DNA of 64,000 nucleotides from Schlesneria sphaerica (GTDB taxonomy: Bacteria > Planctomycetota > Planctomycetia > Planctomycetales > Planctomycetaceae), in contig NZ_CP172346.1 in assembly GCF_044336245.1 (NCBI RefSeq), forward strand, positions 4,960,001 through 5,024,000. Reading direction: 5' to 3'. A program made the translations under genes and the position numbers. How positions within the stretch are numbered: position 1 is the first letter of the stretch; each line of letters opens with the position of its first letter. Positions 46,724-55,272 of this stretch are shown in pieces. Under the pieces are notes generated by a model. It saw only the letters and a program-made list of their open reading frames with translations, was not told where the DNA came from and did no database searches.

Positions 46724-48238
46724 TCAGCCTGCCATCAACTGCTGTTCCAGCGTTTGCACCAGTTCGCCCACCGACCAGCTCTGGGCAGCGACTTTGATCT
46801 TCTCGTTCTGTTCCAGCCATTGTTTGACCTTTCGTTCGGCCGACATGACTGTACTGTGGTTTCGTCCGCCAAAATGCTGACCGATCTCGGCATAGGCCGA
46901 AGGGGTATGCTTGCGAGCCAGGAACATCGCGAGCATACGAGGCTGGCTGAGGGTACGGACTCGACTCATGGACTGCAGGTCCTTCGGCTTGACCCCAAAC
47001 AGGCTGCAGACGACTCGCTCAATGTCGGTGACTCGGATGAGCCGCAGACAGTCACGTTCCAGATCCGCCAGGATTTCCCGAGCGGAGGCGAGCGTGACCG
47101 TCTTGTGAATCATCGTGTAGTACGTCTGAAGGCAGTTGAGTGCCCCTTCCAGTTCCCGCACGTTGGACTGGAATCGCTGAGCAATGTACTGCAACGCTTC
47201 CGGAGAGATGCTCCCCTTCATCCGTGTTGCTTTGGCGTTGACGATCTTCACCCGCGTCGCGAGGTCAGGCGCTTCCAGACGGCAGACGAGACCTGATTGA
47301 AAACGCGAGACCAGCTCGTCGCTCAATTTGTTCAGCAGTCGGGGGTGTCGAGTTCCGCTCAGAACGATCGGGCGTCCATGATCAGTAAGGTCTGTGATCG
47401 TATGCAGGAACTCTTCCTGGAAGACTCGCTTCGATTCGAAGAATTCGACGTTGTCGACGATCAGCACATCCACCCCGCGGAACCGTTGCCGGAAGCCGGG
47501 AAGTGAATGATCTCGCAAGGCCTGCGTGAAGTAGTTACCAAAGGCCTCTGCAGTGATCAGAACGACATTTGCCATAGGCTGCGCGCGTTTGAGCTGCCGG
47601 CAGATGCCCTCCAGCAGATGCGTCTTACCCGTACCGACGGGCCCACAAACATAGAGTGGGTTGAACGGGACCTGCTGTCCGCTGGCCAATTGACGGGCGG
47701 CTGTCAGTGCCAGTTCCGTCTGGGGGCCGGGAATGAAGTCACTCAGATCGGCCAGTCGCCGACTGCGGCTGGGCAATAACGGAGACGTCGCGCTTGCGAC
47801 GACACTCTGGGCCGGGACGACGACCGTCACGGGATCCGATGCAGATCGAGCTTTCGCCGCAGGGGCGGATGCCGACTTTGCGGAACTCGCGGCGGGGGGA
47901 GCCTGTACCGGTGCCGCCGGCCGTGCCACGGCAAGGCTGGCGTCGACAGTAAACCGCGACTGGGCGGAATGTCCCAATACCGACTGAGCTGCACCGGTCA
48001 GTTCAGACTGGAATTGCCGTTGCATCCAGTTCAGCAGGAAAGGGCTTCCTACTGCGACTGTCAGGCAATCGTCCGAGATTGATAATCGGACCTTACCGTC
48101 GAACCAGAGTGCGAAGCGTTTCGCTCCCAGTCGTTCTTGTATTTCATGCAGTACTGCCTGTGTCAATGTCGTGTCTATGTCGTCGTTAATCGCAGAGCTC
48201 ACCTCTGCGCGGACGGTCGGCGTCATGCCGGGTTGCAT
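46724..48238 (-). CDS. dnaA: Chromosomal replication initiator protein DnaA
   Basis: 504 residues from the ATG at 48238, supported by AAGGGGGT upstream; the frame stays open for another 90 codons but those are not DnaA-like. Domain I is about 20-90 (ERLGAKRFALWFDGKVRLS ... FLLNWMQRQF), and domain II is a long Ala/Pro/Ser linker (100-160). The AAA+ domain has Walker A GPVGTGKT (199-206), Walker B VLIVDNVEFF and a sensor-region SGTRHPRLL. C-terminal domain IV holds the DNA-binding signature ARKHTPSAYAEIGQHFGGRNHSTVMSA, with DnaA-box contact residues conserved. It initiates replication by binding DnaA boxes. dnaN, rpmH and gyrB are not beside it, unlike in many bacteria. I see no DnaA-box cluster nearby. 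Confidence 0.96.
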   Translation of the reverse strand: MQPGMTPTVRAEVSSAINDDIDTTLTQAVLHEIQERLGAKRFALWFDGKVRLSISDDCLTVAVGSPFLLNWMQRQFQSELTGAAQSVLGHSAQSRFTVDASLAVARPAAPVQAPPAASSAKSASAPAAKARSASDPVTVVVPAQSVVASATSPLLPSRSRRLADLSDFIPGPQTELALTAARQLASGQQVPFNPLYVCGPVGTGKTHLLEGICRQLKRAQPMANVVLITAEAFGNYFTQALRDHSLPGFRQRFRGVDVLIVDNVEFFESKRVFQEEFLHTITDLTDHGRPIVLSGTRHPRLLNKLSDELVSRFQSGLVCRLEAPDLATRVKIVNAKATRMKGSISPEALQYIAQRFQSNVRELEGALNCLQTYYTMIHKTVTLASAREILADLERDCLRLIRVTDIERVVCSLFGVKPKDLQSMSRVRTLSQPRMLAMFLARKHTPSAYAEIGQHFGGRNHSTVMSAERKVKQWLEQNEKIKVAAQSWSVGELVQTLEQQLMAG

Positions 48239-48628
48239 CTTGCACCCCCTTAACAAGCCAGACCGCTGCCAGTCTTCCGTCGGCGCACAAAATATGCGCC
48301 CCAGATCCATCTGACAGTGCGAACACAACGCGCCAACTTCACCGACGCATCGGCAAAAGTTGGAGATTGAGAGCGGTAGAGCTAACCAGAAATGAGAGAC
48401 CGATGGTTGGTGTGAGCCATTCATCAGCCTCGTCGTGAAGTCACCAAGTGGGCACGATCCTATCTCGTCGGAAGCGGGAGTCAAATCATTCAGAGAGAGT
48501 TTTTTCACACATTCTTCATTGACCTTTCCGACAGATACGAAAGTCCCTGATTAGAACGAACTTGCCACTTTGAATAGGGAGAATTCGGGGCTTCGCATGT
48601 CTACACCGCATTGTTCAAACCGTGTGGA
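48239..48628. other. Upstream region of dnaA
   Basis: About 390 bases. I looked for DnaA boxes (TTATCCACA); the nearest is a one-mismatch TGTGGATTA at about 48621, and there is an AT-rich ttttttcacac patch around 48500. That is not enough to call an origin. Confidence 0.4.
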
Positions 48629-49576
48629 TTACTTCCGTGCCACTTCCACAGAAGGTCTGACAAGAACACGTCGGCGCGCCAGTTCCACAAACCCCATTTC
48701 GCTGTAAAGATTGTTTGCGTAGGCGTTTCCACAGTCCACTGCCACGAAGATCATGCTCAGTCCCGCCCTGGCGGCAGTGCGAATCCCTGCCTGCAACATG
48801 CGTCTTCCAATTCCGCGGCCACGAAATCCGGGAATAACGCCTAAATAAACTAGCTCCATTCCGTTTTGATCGAAGTGGGGGTTCATCAACAGCACACCCA
48901 CATCCGTCGGCCCTGCCGAATAAAGTTGCCAGTGTTGCGGATCGAATTGGCCAGAGAGTTTGTGACTGGTCACAGCGTCTTTACCAGTCCTCAGTCCATT
49001 GAGGAATTGGCAGTCAAGGCTCTGATGGTAGGTCTGCTCGATCACACCTTCGAATCGGTCTGAAGTGGATGCGCTGAAGGCAATACTCTGAAGTTCGTTC
49101 TGATCGGTCTCCTGCTGCAACCCGGCATCATCCCTATCCTCCTGTGAGAGATGACGAGCCATGAAGAACAGGTCCGCGCTGTGAATGAAGCCAGCGCTGC
49201 GAAGCAACTCGGTCTCGGATGTGTCCTCGGGATTGATCAGACACTGCGCCAGCTTGGCCTCTGAGCTCTCAATCTCTTCGCAGAGCTTTCCCATCAATGC
49301 CTGTTCCACTTCTGCGGCATCGATCGATTGGTCACTGATGACAGGAGGCCAGACGAGAGCGACGCAGTCTGCCTGCTTCATCATCAACGCAGCTCCTGCC
49401 GGAGCATCGTCCTCGCGGGCCAGCAGCAATCCACTCAGGTCGAGACTTCCCTGCTGTGCCGATTTAAGAGCTTCCTCAATGCGTAACGAATGCTCTTCCT
49501 GGGGGAATCGAGCGAACAGCAGTCGCAGCGCAGTCTCGCGATCCTCTTCGGCGACCCGTGAAACCGTGATTGTCAT
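48629..49576 (-). CDS. GNAT family N-acetyltransferase
   Basis: 315 residues, about twice one GNAT domain. The C-terminal half (about 170-305) has the acetyl-CoA site VYLGVIPGFRGRGIGRRML (Q/RxxGxG/A pattern) followed by a helix and FVAVDCGNAYANNLYSEMGF. The N-terminal half (MTITVSRVAEEDRETALRLLF ... GLLLAREDDAPAGAALMM) is a degenerate GNAT-like domain, so this resembles tandem-GNAT proteins. The substrate is unknown. It lies upstream of dnaA on the same strand but 390 bases away, so co-transcription is doubtful. Confidence 0.85.
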   Translation of the reverse strand: MTITVSRVAEEDRETALRLLFARFPQEEHSLRIEEALKSAQQGSLDLSGLLLAREDDAPAGAALMMKQADCVALVWPPVISDQSIDAAEVEQALMGKLCEEIESSEAKLAQCLINPEDTSETELLRSAGFIHSADLFFMARHLSQEDRDDAGLQQETDQNELQSIAFSASTSDRFEGVIEQTYHQSLDCQFLNGLRTGKDAVTSHKLSGQFDPQHWQLYSAGPTDVGVLLMNPHFDQNGMELVYLGVIPGFRGRGIGRRMLQAGIRTAARAGLSMIFVAVDCGNAYANNLYSEMGFVELARRRVLVRPSVEVARK

Positions 49577-49749
49577 TGTGTATCAATTCGCGATGAAGGA
49601 ATGAGCGGTCGATGGAAATCCAGCAGTCCACCAAGATCGACTGTTACACGCAAGGCAGGGATGCCTGATCGTTCAGCATGTTCTCGATCTGCATGGCGTC
49701 ACGGTTGTGAGGAACGTCTGTAAGGAGCGTTCCCTGTAACCCTCTTCCC

Positions 49750-49871
49750 CGGTGGTGCGGGTAAAAATGAGAATGCCCCTGTATGACCGTTCTCGGTCAT
49801 GCAGTGCTGACTTTGGGTATCCAAACGAAGAAGAAGCACTGCTTCTGCGAAGACTCCGAAGCAGTGGCATG
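49750..49871. repeat. Direct repeat copy 1, structured element
   Basis: 122 bases, about 92% identical to 49905-50026. It contains two hairpins: TGACCG-ttct-CGGTCA and a longer one, CACTGCTTC...GAAGCAGTG. It starts cggtggtgcgggtaaaaatg and ends gcagtggcatg. Confidence 0.75.
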
Positions 49872-49904
49872 GCGGGAGATCTCCTCATGACAACGTGCTT
49901 GATT

Positions 49905-50026
49905 CGGTGGTGCGGGTAAAAATGAGAATGCCACTGTATGACCGTCCTCGGTCATGCAGTGCTGTCTTTCGGTATCCAAACAATGAAGAAGCACTGCTTC
50001 TGCGAAGAGCTCGAAGCAGTGGCATG
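49905..50026. repeat. Direct repeat copy 2, structured element
   Basis: Same start, end and both hairpins as copy 1, 155 bases downstream. Differences are about nine substitutions, several in the loop or between the arms, while the arms CACTGCTTC and GAAGCAGTG are identical; this fits a conserved RNA or DNA structure. Confidence 0.75.
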
Positions 50027-50426
50027 AGTGCTATTATTTCTCTCCCGCGATCCTGCTGGGTCTGACATCGAAGAACACGATTGCAGAACGTCACGGGACG
50101 ATTGTTCATCTGGCTTGCCATTTGCGTCACTCGGTTGGCAATCTGGGGGGCGTTCGTCATGATTACGACTTCCGACGCCTGCCCAGCGACAATTTGGAGG
50201 TTCGTTGGTCAGGTCATCCTGAAACGCAAATTGCGTCACCGGAGAACCCGGACGTGCCACTGGACGTCTGGATTTGCAACGCAAGAAGAGGCAGGGAAAT
50301 CCGCCATGCCTGGTTGGTGTTAACTTGACCATTCGGGATTCGGCAGCAGCGAACGCGGCGGTCAGTTCTTGACGTCGGCCGGCATCGGTGCGGGAAAGAC
50401 ATCTTCTCATAGGGAAATTAGAATCC

Positions 50427-52589
50427 ATGGCTCTGTCGCAAACTTGTCAGCTCAGTTTGTATGAAAAGCTGGACGCGCTCGCTCGCAATCTGTGGTGGTG
50501 CTGGCAACCGGAAGTCGTTTCCATCTTCCGTGACATCGATCCCGTCCGCTGGGCTGACTTGGACCATAACCCGATCGTGTTTCTGCGCGAGTTCACACCC
50601 GAGCAACTCGAGAACCGGGGCCGCGAAGTCGTCCTGCATTCTCGCGTAAACTATGCCTACCGCCGCTGGCAGGAATACATGTCGTCCAAGCATACCTGGG
50701 GTGACACACATGCCGGCGTACTGGGGCATAACCCGATTGCGTATTTCTCGGCTGAGTTCGGTATTCACGAATCGCTGCCGAACTACTCGGGCGGTCTGGG
50801 TGTTCTGGCAGGGGATCATCTGAAGAGTGCATCCGACCTGGGAGTTCCTCTCGTCGCAGTTGGACTCTTCTATCAGGAAGGTTACTTCTCTCAGCAGATC
50901 GATGCGACAGGTTGGCAGCGTGAGGTCTATCCTTACGTGCAGAGCAGTCGTCTGGCGATCAAGCCGGCCAAGACACCTGACGGAAACCATGTGCTGGTTC
51001 AGGTGGAAACTCGTAACGGCCCCATCTACGCCCAGGTCTGGCAGGTCGACGTCGGCCGGGTCAAGTTGTTCCTGCTGGACTGCAATGTTGAGCAGAACAC
51101 TCCGGAAGATCGCAAGCTTACCGCACGGCTTTACGGTGGGGATCAACGGATTCGAATTCGCCAGGAACTGGTCCTCGGAATCGGTGGAACCCGCGCACTG
51201 ACGGCGATGGGGTATCAGCCTTGTGCGCTTCACATGAACGAAGGACATTCGGCGTTCGCTCCGCTGGAATTCATCCGCATGCGAATGGTCAATGACGGTC
51301 ATTCGTTTGATGAAGCCCTGCTCATGACGGCCTGGCGCTGCTGCTTCACCACTCACACTCCCGTCCCTGCCGGTCATGACCGCTTCGACTGGGGTTTGTT
51401 TGAAGAGCATCTCGGTCCGATCGCCGACCAGTTGGGAATCGGACCTGGCGGACTGGTGGGGCTGGGACGTGTCGATCCCAACAATCCGAACGAAACGTTC
51501 TGCATGACGGTTCTGGCATTCAAGTGCAGCCGTCGCGCCAATGCCGTATCGAACCTGCACGGCGTCGTCAGTCGCCGGATGTGGACGGGTCTGTGGCCCA
51601 ACCGCAGCGAAGAAGAAATTCCGATCGGTCACATTACCAACGGGGTTCACGTTTCGAGCTGGCTGGCCCCGCAGATGCGAAACCTGTACGACCGAGTCCT
51701 GCCGCTGGAATGGCACGTTCGTTCCGGTGAACCTGAAGTTTGGGCGGGGTTTGAGAATGTGACCCCCGGTGAACTGTGGGAAACCCATCAGTCGCTCAAG
51801 AACCGTTTGATCCAGTTCGCACGAAATCGCATGTTGCGACGGGCGGAACGTCTTGGTCTTCCTGATTCGGAAAAGCAGGAAATGTCGACGTTGCTGGATC
51901 CGGAAGCGTTGACGATCGGCTTCGCTCGTCGGTTCGCTCCGTATAAACGAGCGGACCTTGTCTTGAGGGACGTGGAAACCCTTGGAAAGATCATTTGCGA
52001 TTCCGCTCATCCGGTGCAGTTCATCTTTGCGGGTAAATCTCACCCGGCTGATGACTACGGTAAGGCCATTCTTCAGCGGATTTTCCAGTTGACGCAAGAC
52101 CCTGCCTTCAAGGGCAAGATTGTGTTGCTGGAGGATTACGACATCAACCTGGCGCGTCATCTTGTTCAAGGTGTTGACGTCTGGCTGAACAATCCTCGTC
52201 GTCCGCTGGAAGCATCGGGGACGAGTGGTCAGAAGGTCGTATTGAACGGTGGTCTCAACTGCTCGATCCTTGACGGCTGGTGGGCCGAAGCGTACGACGG
52301 TCAGAACGGGTTCGCCATCGGCAACGGTCATACACATGTTGATGATTCGATTCAGGATGATCGCGATGCCAAGTCGTTGACCCGAGTCTTGCTGGATCAG
52401 GTGATCCCGCTCTACTTCGACCGGAATCAGGAAGATGGATTGCCCGAGGAATGGATTGCCCGCATGAAGCGGTCGGTTCGAACTCTGGGATGGCGATTTA
52501 ATGCCGACCGCATGGTGATGGACTACGTCAATCACGCCTACATTCCCGCGGCCGGCGGTGTCTCGTGCAGTATGGCACGGATGTCGTAG
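50427..52589 (+). CDS. glgP: Alpha-glucan (glycogen) phosphorylase
   Basis: 720 residues from the ATG at 50427 (MALSQTCQLSLYEK). It belongs to the shorter phosphorylase class with an N-terminal DUF3417-like region (LDALARNLWWCWQPE). Landmarks are IAYFSAEFGIHESLPNYSGGLGVLAGDHLKSASDLG, CALHMNEGHSAF, the FTTHTPVPAGHD stretch, GFARRFAPYKRADLVL and the PLP-site region ASGTSGQKVVLNGGLNCSILDGWW with the cofactor lysine. It releases glucose-1-phosphate from stored glycogen in the cytoplasm. The stop overlaps the next frame by 25 bases if that gene starts at 52565. No other glycogen genes are nearby. Confidence 0.95.
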   Translation: MALSQTCQLSLYEKLDALARNLWWCWQPEVVSIFRDIDPVRWADLDHNPIVFLREFTPEQLENRGREVVLHSRVNYAYRRWQEYMSSKHTWGDTHAGVLGHNPIAYFSAEFGIHESLPNYSGGLGVLAGDHLKSASDLGVPLVAVGLFYQEGYFSQQIDATGWQREVYPYVQSSRLAIKPAKTPDGNHVLVQVETRNGPIYAQVWQVDVGRVKLFLLDCNVEQNTPEDRKLTARLYGGDQRIRIRQELVLGIGGTRALTAMGYQPCALHMNEGHSAFAPLEFIRMRMVNDGHSFDEALLMTAWRCCFTTHTPVPAGHDRFDWGLFEEHLGPIADQLGIGPGGLVGLGRVDPNNPNETFCMTVLAFKCSRRANAVSNLHGVVSRRMWTGLWPNRSEEEIPIGHITNGVHVSSWLAPQMRNLYDRVLPLEWHVRSGEPEVWAGFENVTPGELWETHQSLKNRLIQFARNRMLRRAERLGLPDSEKQEMSTLLDPEALTIGFARRFAPYKRADLVLRDVETLGKIICDSAHPVQFIFAGKSHPADDYGKAILQRIFQLTQDPAFKGKIVLLEDYDINLARHLVQGVDVWLNNPRRPLEASGTSGQKVVLNGGLNCSILDGWWAEAYDGQNGFAIGNGHTHVDDSIQDDRDAKSLTRVLLDQVIPLYFDRNQEDGLPEEWIARMKRSVRTLGWRFNADRMVMDYVNHAYIPAAGGVSCSMARMS

Positions 52590-53929
52590 TCGATTCCCCG
52601 CAGCGGATCTCCATCTTGTCTCAGTATGATCGAGAGAGTCCGGTGAAATGGCGTCGATTCGTCCAAGTGCTCGCCCTGGGACATATGTCGCTGATTGTGG
52701 CGACCTGGCCGCTGTGGATCCCCACAGCGGCCTTTCCACGGGTTGCACTGATCGAAGCCGCCGGACACGGAGGGGCCTCTGTTGAGTGGCTGTGTCTCGC
52801 AATTCTGCTCGCCTCGTTGACGGGGATGATGTTCGGGGCAAACCCGCCTGTGCAGCGGGTTGCTTCTGTCGGTCTTGGTGTCAGTACGCTTGCGTTGATC
52901 GTTATCAACCAGCATCGGCTTCAGCCGTGGGCCTGGCAGTTCGTTTTGCTGTCGCTCATCCTTGCGGCGGCGGATGGGCAGACGGCACGACGGGCCTGGC
53001 AATGGCTGGTCATCAGCATTTATTTCTGGTCTGCCTGGTCGAAGGTCGATGTCGCATTCAGTGCCACGCATGGCTACTTCATGCTGGCGGGGTTCTGTAA
53101 ATCATTGGGGCTGCTGTCGCTGTGTGAGGGCTTGCCGAAGCAGGTCATCACCACGCTGCCCGCCCTCATTCCGCTGGTCGAGTTTCTGATCGCATTCGGT
53201 CTCGCTTTCCGATCAACTCGCCGAGTCGCCCTGATTGGTGCGACCGTCATGCATGTCGGCTTGATACTCGCGCTGGGGCCGCTGGGACACGGCCATCAGC
53301 CGGGGGTGTTGATCTGGAATCTGTTCTTTCTTATTCAGAATGGATGCCTGTTTGCGAAAGCGAGGGCCGAACTCCCGGACCAGAACCGCGATTCCAGCGA
53401 GCCTGTCGCTCCCTCTGATCCTGTTGCAAGCCCCGTTGTTCGGGGGAATCGACTGGCGACCGTGATCGTGGCAGCGGCGATGCTGTGGCCTGCATTCGAA
53501 TCGTTCGGCTACTGTGATCACTGGCCGGCATGGGCCGTCTATGCATCACATCCTGAGCGAGTTACGGTGCTGGTCCCTGTCGATGAAATTGCGAAAGTCC
53601 GTCCTGCACTGGATCAGTATCTCGCCCCACATTGGAGCAATGACGAGTGGTATTCGATCCGGATCGATCGCTGGTCACTGGATGCCGTACGGGCTCCCAT
53701 TTACCCGCAGGATCGGTTTCAAGTCGGGGTTGCGCTGGCGATCTGTGAACAGTTCGGCCTGAACAGGATAAGTGTCGTGATCGAAGGTCCGGCCAACCGG
53801 TGGACGGGCAAACGGACGGTGAATCAGTACCCCGACCGGGCAGCGGTCGAGAAGCTGGCCAGCAGCTTCCGCTGCAATGCGATTCCCTATCAAGGTGTGT
53901 CACCACAGAAAATGCAGGAGCTGAACTGA
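52565..53929 (+). CDS. Polytopic membrane protein, HTTM/DoxX-like
   Basis: 454 residues from a GTG at 52565, or about 428 from a GTG at 52643 with AGAGAG upstream, which avoids overlap with glgP. About eight hydrophobic helices (residues 30-290) include WQWLVISIYFWSAWSKVD, similar to the 'Y..S...K' helix of HTTM and DoxX/MauE-type proteins. A C-terminal soluble region (about 310-450) follows, with WSNDEWYSIRIDRWSLDAVRAPIYPQ. HTTM relatives include vitamin K-dependent carboxylases, but I cannot see their catalytic residues with certainty. It is co-directional with the dipeptidase gene, which starts 1 base after its stop, so translation is probably coupled. Confidence 0.72.
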   Translation: MQYGTDVVVDSPQRISILSQYDRESPVKWRRFVQVLALGHMSLIVATWPLWIPTAAFPRVALIEAAGHGGASVEWLCLAILLASLTGMMFGANPPVQRVASVGLGVSTLALIVINQHRLQPWAWQFVLLSLILAAADGQTARRAWQWLVISIYFWSAWSKVDVAFSATHGYFMLAGFCKSLGLLSLCEGLPKQVITTLPALIPLVEFLIAFGLAFRSTRRVALIGATVMHVGLILALGPLGHGHQPGVLIWNLFFLIQNGCLFAKARAELPDQNRDSSEPVAPSDPVASPVVRGNRLATVIVAAAMLWPAFESFGYCDHWPAWAVYASHPERVTVLVPVDEIAKVRPALDQYLAPHWSNDEWYSIRIDRWSLDAVRAPIYPQDRFQVGVALAICEQFGLNRISVVIEGPANRWTGKRTVNQYPDRAAVEKLASSFRCNAIPYQGVSPQKMQELN

Positions 53930-53930
53930 G

Positions 53931-55184
53931 ATGAGCCCGATGCGTCTTCGAACCGTCCAGACTTTGGTGTTGCTGCTCAGCGTTGCCAGTTCGTCGTTGC
54001 CGCTGCGAGGCCTCACGTCCGTCGTGTGGGGAGACGAGCGACCTCGGGTTGTGCTGACGGAGGAAGCGAAGCGAATCCATTCCGCAGGCTTTGTCTTCGA
54101 TGGTCATAATGATCTCCCCTGGGCGATACGAACCGACTTTGCGTCCTCGCTGGATCGTGCTGATCTTTCACAGCATGTTCCCAAGCTGCATACCGATATC
54201 CCTCGCTTACGACAGGGGAACGTGGGGGCTCAGTTCTGGTCTGTCTATGTACCCGCCTCCGCTTCGGAAGACGGAACGGCTCTTCTTAAGACGCTCGAGC
54301 AAATCGAACTCGTCCGGGCGATCGTCAAACGATACCCCGAGACGTTCGAGCTGGCCCGTACGGCGTCGGATGTCGAACGGATCCAGAAGAGCGGAAAAAT
54401 TGCGTCGCTGATGGGAGTGGAAGGGGGCCACTGCATCGAAGATTCGATCGAAAATCTTCGTCGACTGCACAAGCTGGGGGCAGGGTACATGACGCTGACC
54501 CATTCGGACACACTCGCCTGGGCGGATGCCGCGACCGATGAGGAAAAGCATGGTGGCCTGACGGAATTCGGCGAAGAAGTCGTCCGCGAGATGAACCGTC
54601 TGGGCATGTTGATCGATCTCTCGCACGTCTCGGCAGAGACGATGAAAGACGCGCTCCGCATTACGAAAGCTCCCGTCATTTTTTCGCATTCTTCCGCCCG
54701 CGCTGTCGCAGACCATCCTCGAAATGTTCCGGACGATGTGCTGCTGCTGACTAGAGAAAACGGTGGAGTTGTCATGGTGAATTTCTTTTCGGGATTCGTT
54801 CATCCCGACTCGGCTCGCAAACGAGCCAATATGTTTCAGGTCAATCGGGAACTTCGCGAGAAGTATCCCAACGAGTCCGAGTACAAGATTGCCCGGCAAC
54901 GCTGGGACCTCGAGAATCCCATCCAGCGAGGGAGTCTTCATGATGTGGTTGACCATATTGACCACATCGTCAAATTGGCGGGGATCGATCACGTCGGCAT
55001 CGGATCCGACTACGATGGCATCACGTTACTTCCCGTGCAGCTTGATGATGTCTCTACCTACCCGCTGATCACTCAGGAAATGCTGAATCGGGGCTACTCG
55101 GCCTCCCAAGTCCATCAGGTCATGAGCGGCAATATTCTCCGGGTGATGCGACAGGCTGAAGTCGTCGCTGCAAAGACACCGTGA
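53931..55184 (+). CDS. Membrane dipeptidase (peptidase family M19)
   Basis: 417 residues with a signal peptide (VQTLVLLLSVASSSLPLRG). Zinc ligands of the renal-dipeptidase family are visible: FDGHNDLPW (HxD), MGVEGGHC with the bridging Glu, IDLSHVS, VIFSHSSARAV and the GIGSDYDG aspartate. The domain fills residues 45-410 at normal family length. It cleaves dipeptides, including D-amino-acid-containing ones, in the periplasm or outside the cell. The ATG lies directly after the stop of the upstream membrane protein gene, so the two form an operon. Confidence 0.93.
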   Translation: MSPMRLRTVQTLVLLLSVASSSLPLRGLTSVVWGDERPRVVLTEEAKRIHSAGFVFDGHNDLPWAIRTDFASSLDRADLSQHVPKLHTDIPRLRQGNVGAQFWSVYVPASASEDGTALLKTLEQIELVRAIVKRYPETFELARTASDVERIQKSGKIASLMGVEGGHCIEDSIENLRRLHKLGAGYMTLTHSDTLAWADAATDEEKHGGLTEFGEEVVREMNRLGMLIDLSHVSAETMKDALRITKAPVIFSHSSARAVADHPRNVPDDVLLLTRENGGVVMVNFFSGFVHPDSARKRANMFQVNRELREKYPNESEYKIARQRWDLENPIQRGSLHDVVDHIDHIVKLAGIDHVGIGSDYDGITLLPVQLDDVSTYPLITQEMLNRGYSASQVHQVMSGNILRVMRQAEVVAAKTP

Positions 55185-55272
55185 CCGGATGCAGCCCTGT
55201 TCTTCAGTAACTCGACGGCCCTCTCAGCTTGGGGCGATATTGACTTCGCGCCCGCAACTCGGCCGTTGGTCA

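Larger units (their letters stand above)
49577..50426. other. Long intergenic region with a structured direct repeat
   Basis: About 850 bases without a credible gene. The main content is the two-copy repeat at 49750-50026. The frames across it on the minus strand are repeat translations and not family members. Confidence 0.5.

Noticed and set aside
48239..48508. A 90-residue N-terminal extension of DnaA.
   Set aside because: Cysteine-rich, unlike DnaA domain I, whereas the ATG at 48238 has a strong ribosome-binding site and a normal N-terminus.
48480..48640. Replication origin upstream of dnaA.
   Set aside because: Only one near-match DnaA box and one AT patch; not enough for an origin.
49750..50026. 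CRISPR array, considered because of the direct repeats.
   Set aside because: Only two long (122 bp) units with hairpins, no short repeats or spacers and no cas genes.
50418..52841. Leftward 807-codon frame over glgP.
   Set aside because: Antisense shadow of glycogen phosphorylase, whose motifs are unambiguous.
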